Shown here: positions 62,485 to 64,000 of the stretch, piece by piece | How the letters are laid out: every line of letters begins with the position of its first letter | Position numbering within the stretch: position 1 is the first letter of the stretch | Assembly: GCA_018242685.1 (NCBI GenBank) | Contig: JAFEBM010000033.1 | Location: forward strand, 1 to 64,000 | Reading direction: 5' to 3' | Source of the DNA: Nitrospira sp. | GTDB taxonomy: Bacteria > Nitrospirota > Nitrospiria > Nitrospirales > Nitrospiraceae | Length of the DNA: 64,000 bases | Translations under genes and position numbers: made by a program | Notes under the pieces: model-generated | What the model saw: only the letters and a program-made list of their open reading frames with translations | Databases searched by the model: none | What the model was told of the DNA's origin: nothing

Positions 62485-64000
62485 AGCGATTCAAACGGCT
62501 GATGAGTTATGTGAAGCCGTACCGTGTACGGTTCGTGGGAGCCTTTGTCTGTTCAGGTCTGGTGGCATTGCTCAGCGGGGCCTATGCCTGGCTCGCACGC
62601 CCGGTTTTAGACGATATCTTCATCCAAAAAGACGAACAGATGTTGTTGGTGCTGCCGCTGGCGCTCTTCGGAGTTGCGACGCTCAAGGCGGCGTTCAGCT
62701 ATGGCGTAGGATATTTGATGGCCTATGTCGGGAATGGAGTCGTGGCGGACATCCGACAGCAATTGTTCCAACGGCTTATGCGGCTGTCCGTCGGATATCA
62801 TGACGCCAATACATCGGGGCGGTTGGTTTCCCGGGTCGTGAATGATGTGGGAATGATGGCGAATGCCGCATCGAGCGTCGTTAAAGACATTTTCCAGAAC
62901 GGGCTCACCTTTCTGGCGATGGTCGGAGTCATCCTCTACCAGAATTGGAGGTTGGCGGCGATCTCTCTGGTCGTGATCCCTCTCTCGGCGCTGACGATGG
63001 TGCGGGTGGGGAAACGATTGAAGCGATTGGCGACCAGTGGACAGGAGCAAATGGGAGACATGGCCTCAACGCTCCAAGAAACGTTGGCAGGCATCCGAGT
63101 CGTGAAAGCGTTCGGGCGGGAGGAGGCGGAGGCTGAACGATTCAAGGAACGCAACCAGATTTTTCTCTCGACCACGTTGAAGTCCAATCAGGTCTGGTCG
63201 CTCGGCCACTCACACATGGAAATCATCGGAGTGATCGGTATCGCGATCATTATTTGGTATGGAGGCTATCTGGTCATTCATGAGGCGATGACTCCGGGCG
63301 CCTTTTTCTCGTTCCTGGCGGCGATGTTTATGGCCTATACCCCGATCAAAAAACTATCGGGCGCCAACAATTTGATTCAACAGGCGCTGGCGGCGGCTGA
63401 GCGGGTCTTCGACGTGTTGGACTTGGAAACCGAACAGTCTCAGAATCGCGGTACGGTCCCGCTGGTGGGAATCAATCGGGTTATTGAATTCCAGGGGGTT
63501 TCCCTGCGGTATGCGAATCAGACGGTCTCGGCTCTGACCGATGTGGATCTCACGATCAAGCCCGGCGAAGTGGTGGCGCTCGTCGGGAGTAGCGGAAGCG
63601 GAAAGACCACATTGGTCAGTTTGTTGCCGCGTTTCTATGAACCGACGGTGGGTGGCATTTATATAGACGGCATCCCCTTGACTTCATACGAGTTACAATC
63701 GCTGCGGGCCCATATCGGAATCGTCTCGCAAGAAATCGTCTTGTTCGATGATACCGTCCGAAGCAACATCGCATTTGGAAGGACCGGCGCCGGCCAGGCC
63801 GACGTCGAGCAGGCGGCGAAATTGGCCTATGCCCATGACTTTATTCTCCGCCTGCCCGAAGGATACGATACGGTCATCGGGGAACGCGGCCTCAAGCTAT
63901 CGGGTGGCGAGCGGCAACGTCTGGCGATCGCCCGAGCCATTCTTCGTGACCCGCCGCTTCTGATTCTCGATGAAGCGACATCGGCGCTCGACACCGAGTC
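62472..64000 (+). CDS. msbA: Lipid A export ABC transporter MsbA (cut by window edge)
   Basis: The visible 509 codons encode a fused transporter: six membrane helices in residues 1-320 (FVGAFVCSGLVALLSGAYAW onward) and a nucleotide-binding domain with Walker A ALVGSSGSGKTTLVSL, signature LSGGERQRLAIARAI, and Walker B LLILDEATSALD. It flips lipid A-core across the inner membrane. It begins inside the end of lpxB, indicating coupling. The C-terminus lies beyond the window. Confidence 0.92.
   Translation, partial: MPGVERFKRLMSYVKPYRVRFVGAFVCSGLVALLSGAYAWLARPVLDDIFIQKDEQMLLVLPLALFGVATLKAAFSYGVGYLMAYVGNGVVADIRQQLFQRLMRLSVGYHDANTSGRLVSRVVNDVGMMANAASSVVKDIFQNGLTFLAMVGVILYQNWRLAAISLVVIPLSALTMVRVGKRLKRLATSGQEQMGDMASTLQETLAGIRVVKAFGREEAEAERFKERNQIFLSTTLKSNQVWSLGHSHMEIIGVIGIAIIIWYGGYLVIHEAMTPGAFFSFLAAMFMAYTPIKKLSGANNLIQQALAAAERVFDVLDLETEQSQNRGTVPLVGINRVIEFQGVSLRYANQTVSALTDVDLTIKPGEVVALVGSSGSGKTTLVSLLPRFYEPTVGGIYIDGIPLTSYELQSLRAHIGIVSQEIVLFDDTVRSNIAFGRTGAGQADVEQAAKLAYAHDFILRLPEGYDTVIGERGLKLSGGERQRLAIARAILRDPPLLILDEATSALDTE

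Noticed and set aside
1-64000. CRISPR array, rRNA operon or prophage
   Set aside because: No regularly spaced repeats, ribosomal RNA cores, or runs of phage structural genes were seen on reading the window.

Overview
The window looks like chromosomal DNA of a Gram-negative member of the phylum Nitrospirota, most likely Nitrospira. This is inferred from gene content, not from a database search. An outer membrane and lipid A are shown by bamA, two skp-like genes, fabZ, lpxA, lpxI, lpxB and msbA. An actinobacterial-type 20S proteasome with its ATPase and both Pup-ligase-fold enzymes is also present, a combination known from Nitrospira. A SmbP-like His-rich periplasmic protein fits a nitrifier-type gene set. 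Base composition is moderately GC-rich except for a visibly AT-richer patch at about 9.5-10.3 kb.

Layout. 1-195: edge of an IS630-type insertion sequence. 196-610: no gene, but a good Fur-box match. 611-9185: mostly independent genes (barrel-like outer membrane protein, deaminase, TPR protein, deacetylase-fold enzyme, rhodanese, SmbP-like protein, nitrilase-fold amidase, YqgE, a SmpA/CsgG/PDZ lipoprotein, DUF3422). 9186-10839: a decayed patch with a frameshifted small gene, a GIY-YIG-like gene broken by an in-frame TGA, and a perfect 17-bp-arm palindrome. 10840-25454: HBP-like protein, uvrA, YbjQ, a four-gene minus-strand set (TolC, CPBP, RNase Z-like, small membrane protein), M28 peptidase, RRM protein, uvrB. 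25682-34406: one long plus-strand run, ffh-rpsP-rimM-trmD-rplS-rnhB-yraN-ftsE-ftsX-envC-ctp, joining protein targeting, ribosome and tRNA maturation and division-linked peptidoglycan cleavage.

34973-36752: thiSGE. 36892-44161: the proteasome locus, with ATPase, dop, prcB and prcA behind one good promoter, then pafA and an M23 peptidase behind a second. No pup or UBact gene was found in it. 44264-49286: small membrane or secreted proteins, an HD-domain hydrolase and DUF2062. 49286-53960 (minus): lon, thiL and galU. 54445-64000 (plus): outer-membrane biogenesis and lipid A run, bamA-skp-skp-fabZ-lpxA-lpxI-Gfo/Idh-lpxB-msbA, cut by the window edge.

No rRNA, convincing tRNA, CRISPR array or prophage was seen. 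The most notable items are the Pup-less proteasome cluster, the SmpA-CsgG-PDZ lipoprotein, the broken GIY-YIG gene, the ThiS with residues after its GG motif, and the sugar oxidoreductase between lpxI and lpxB.
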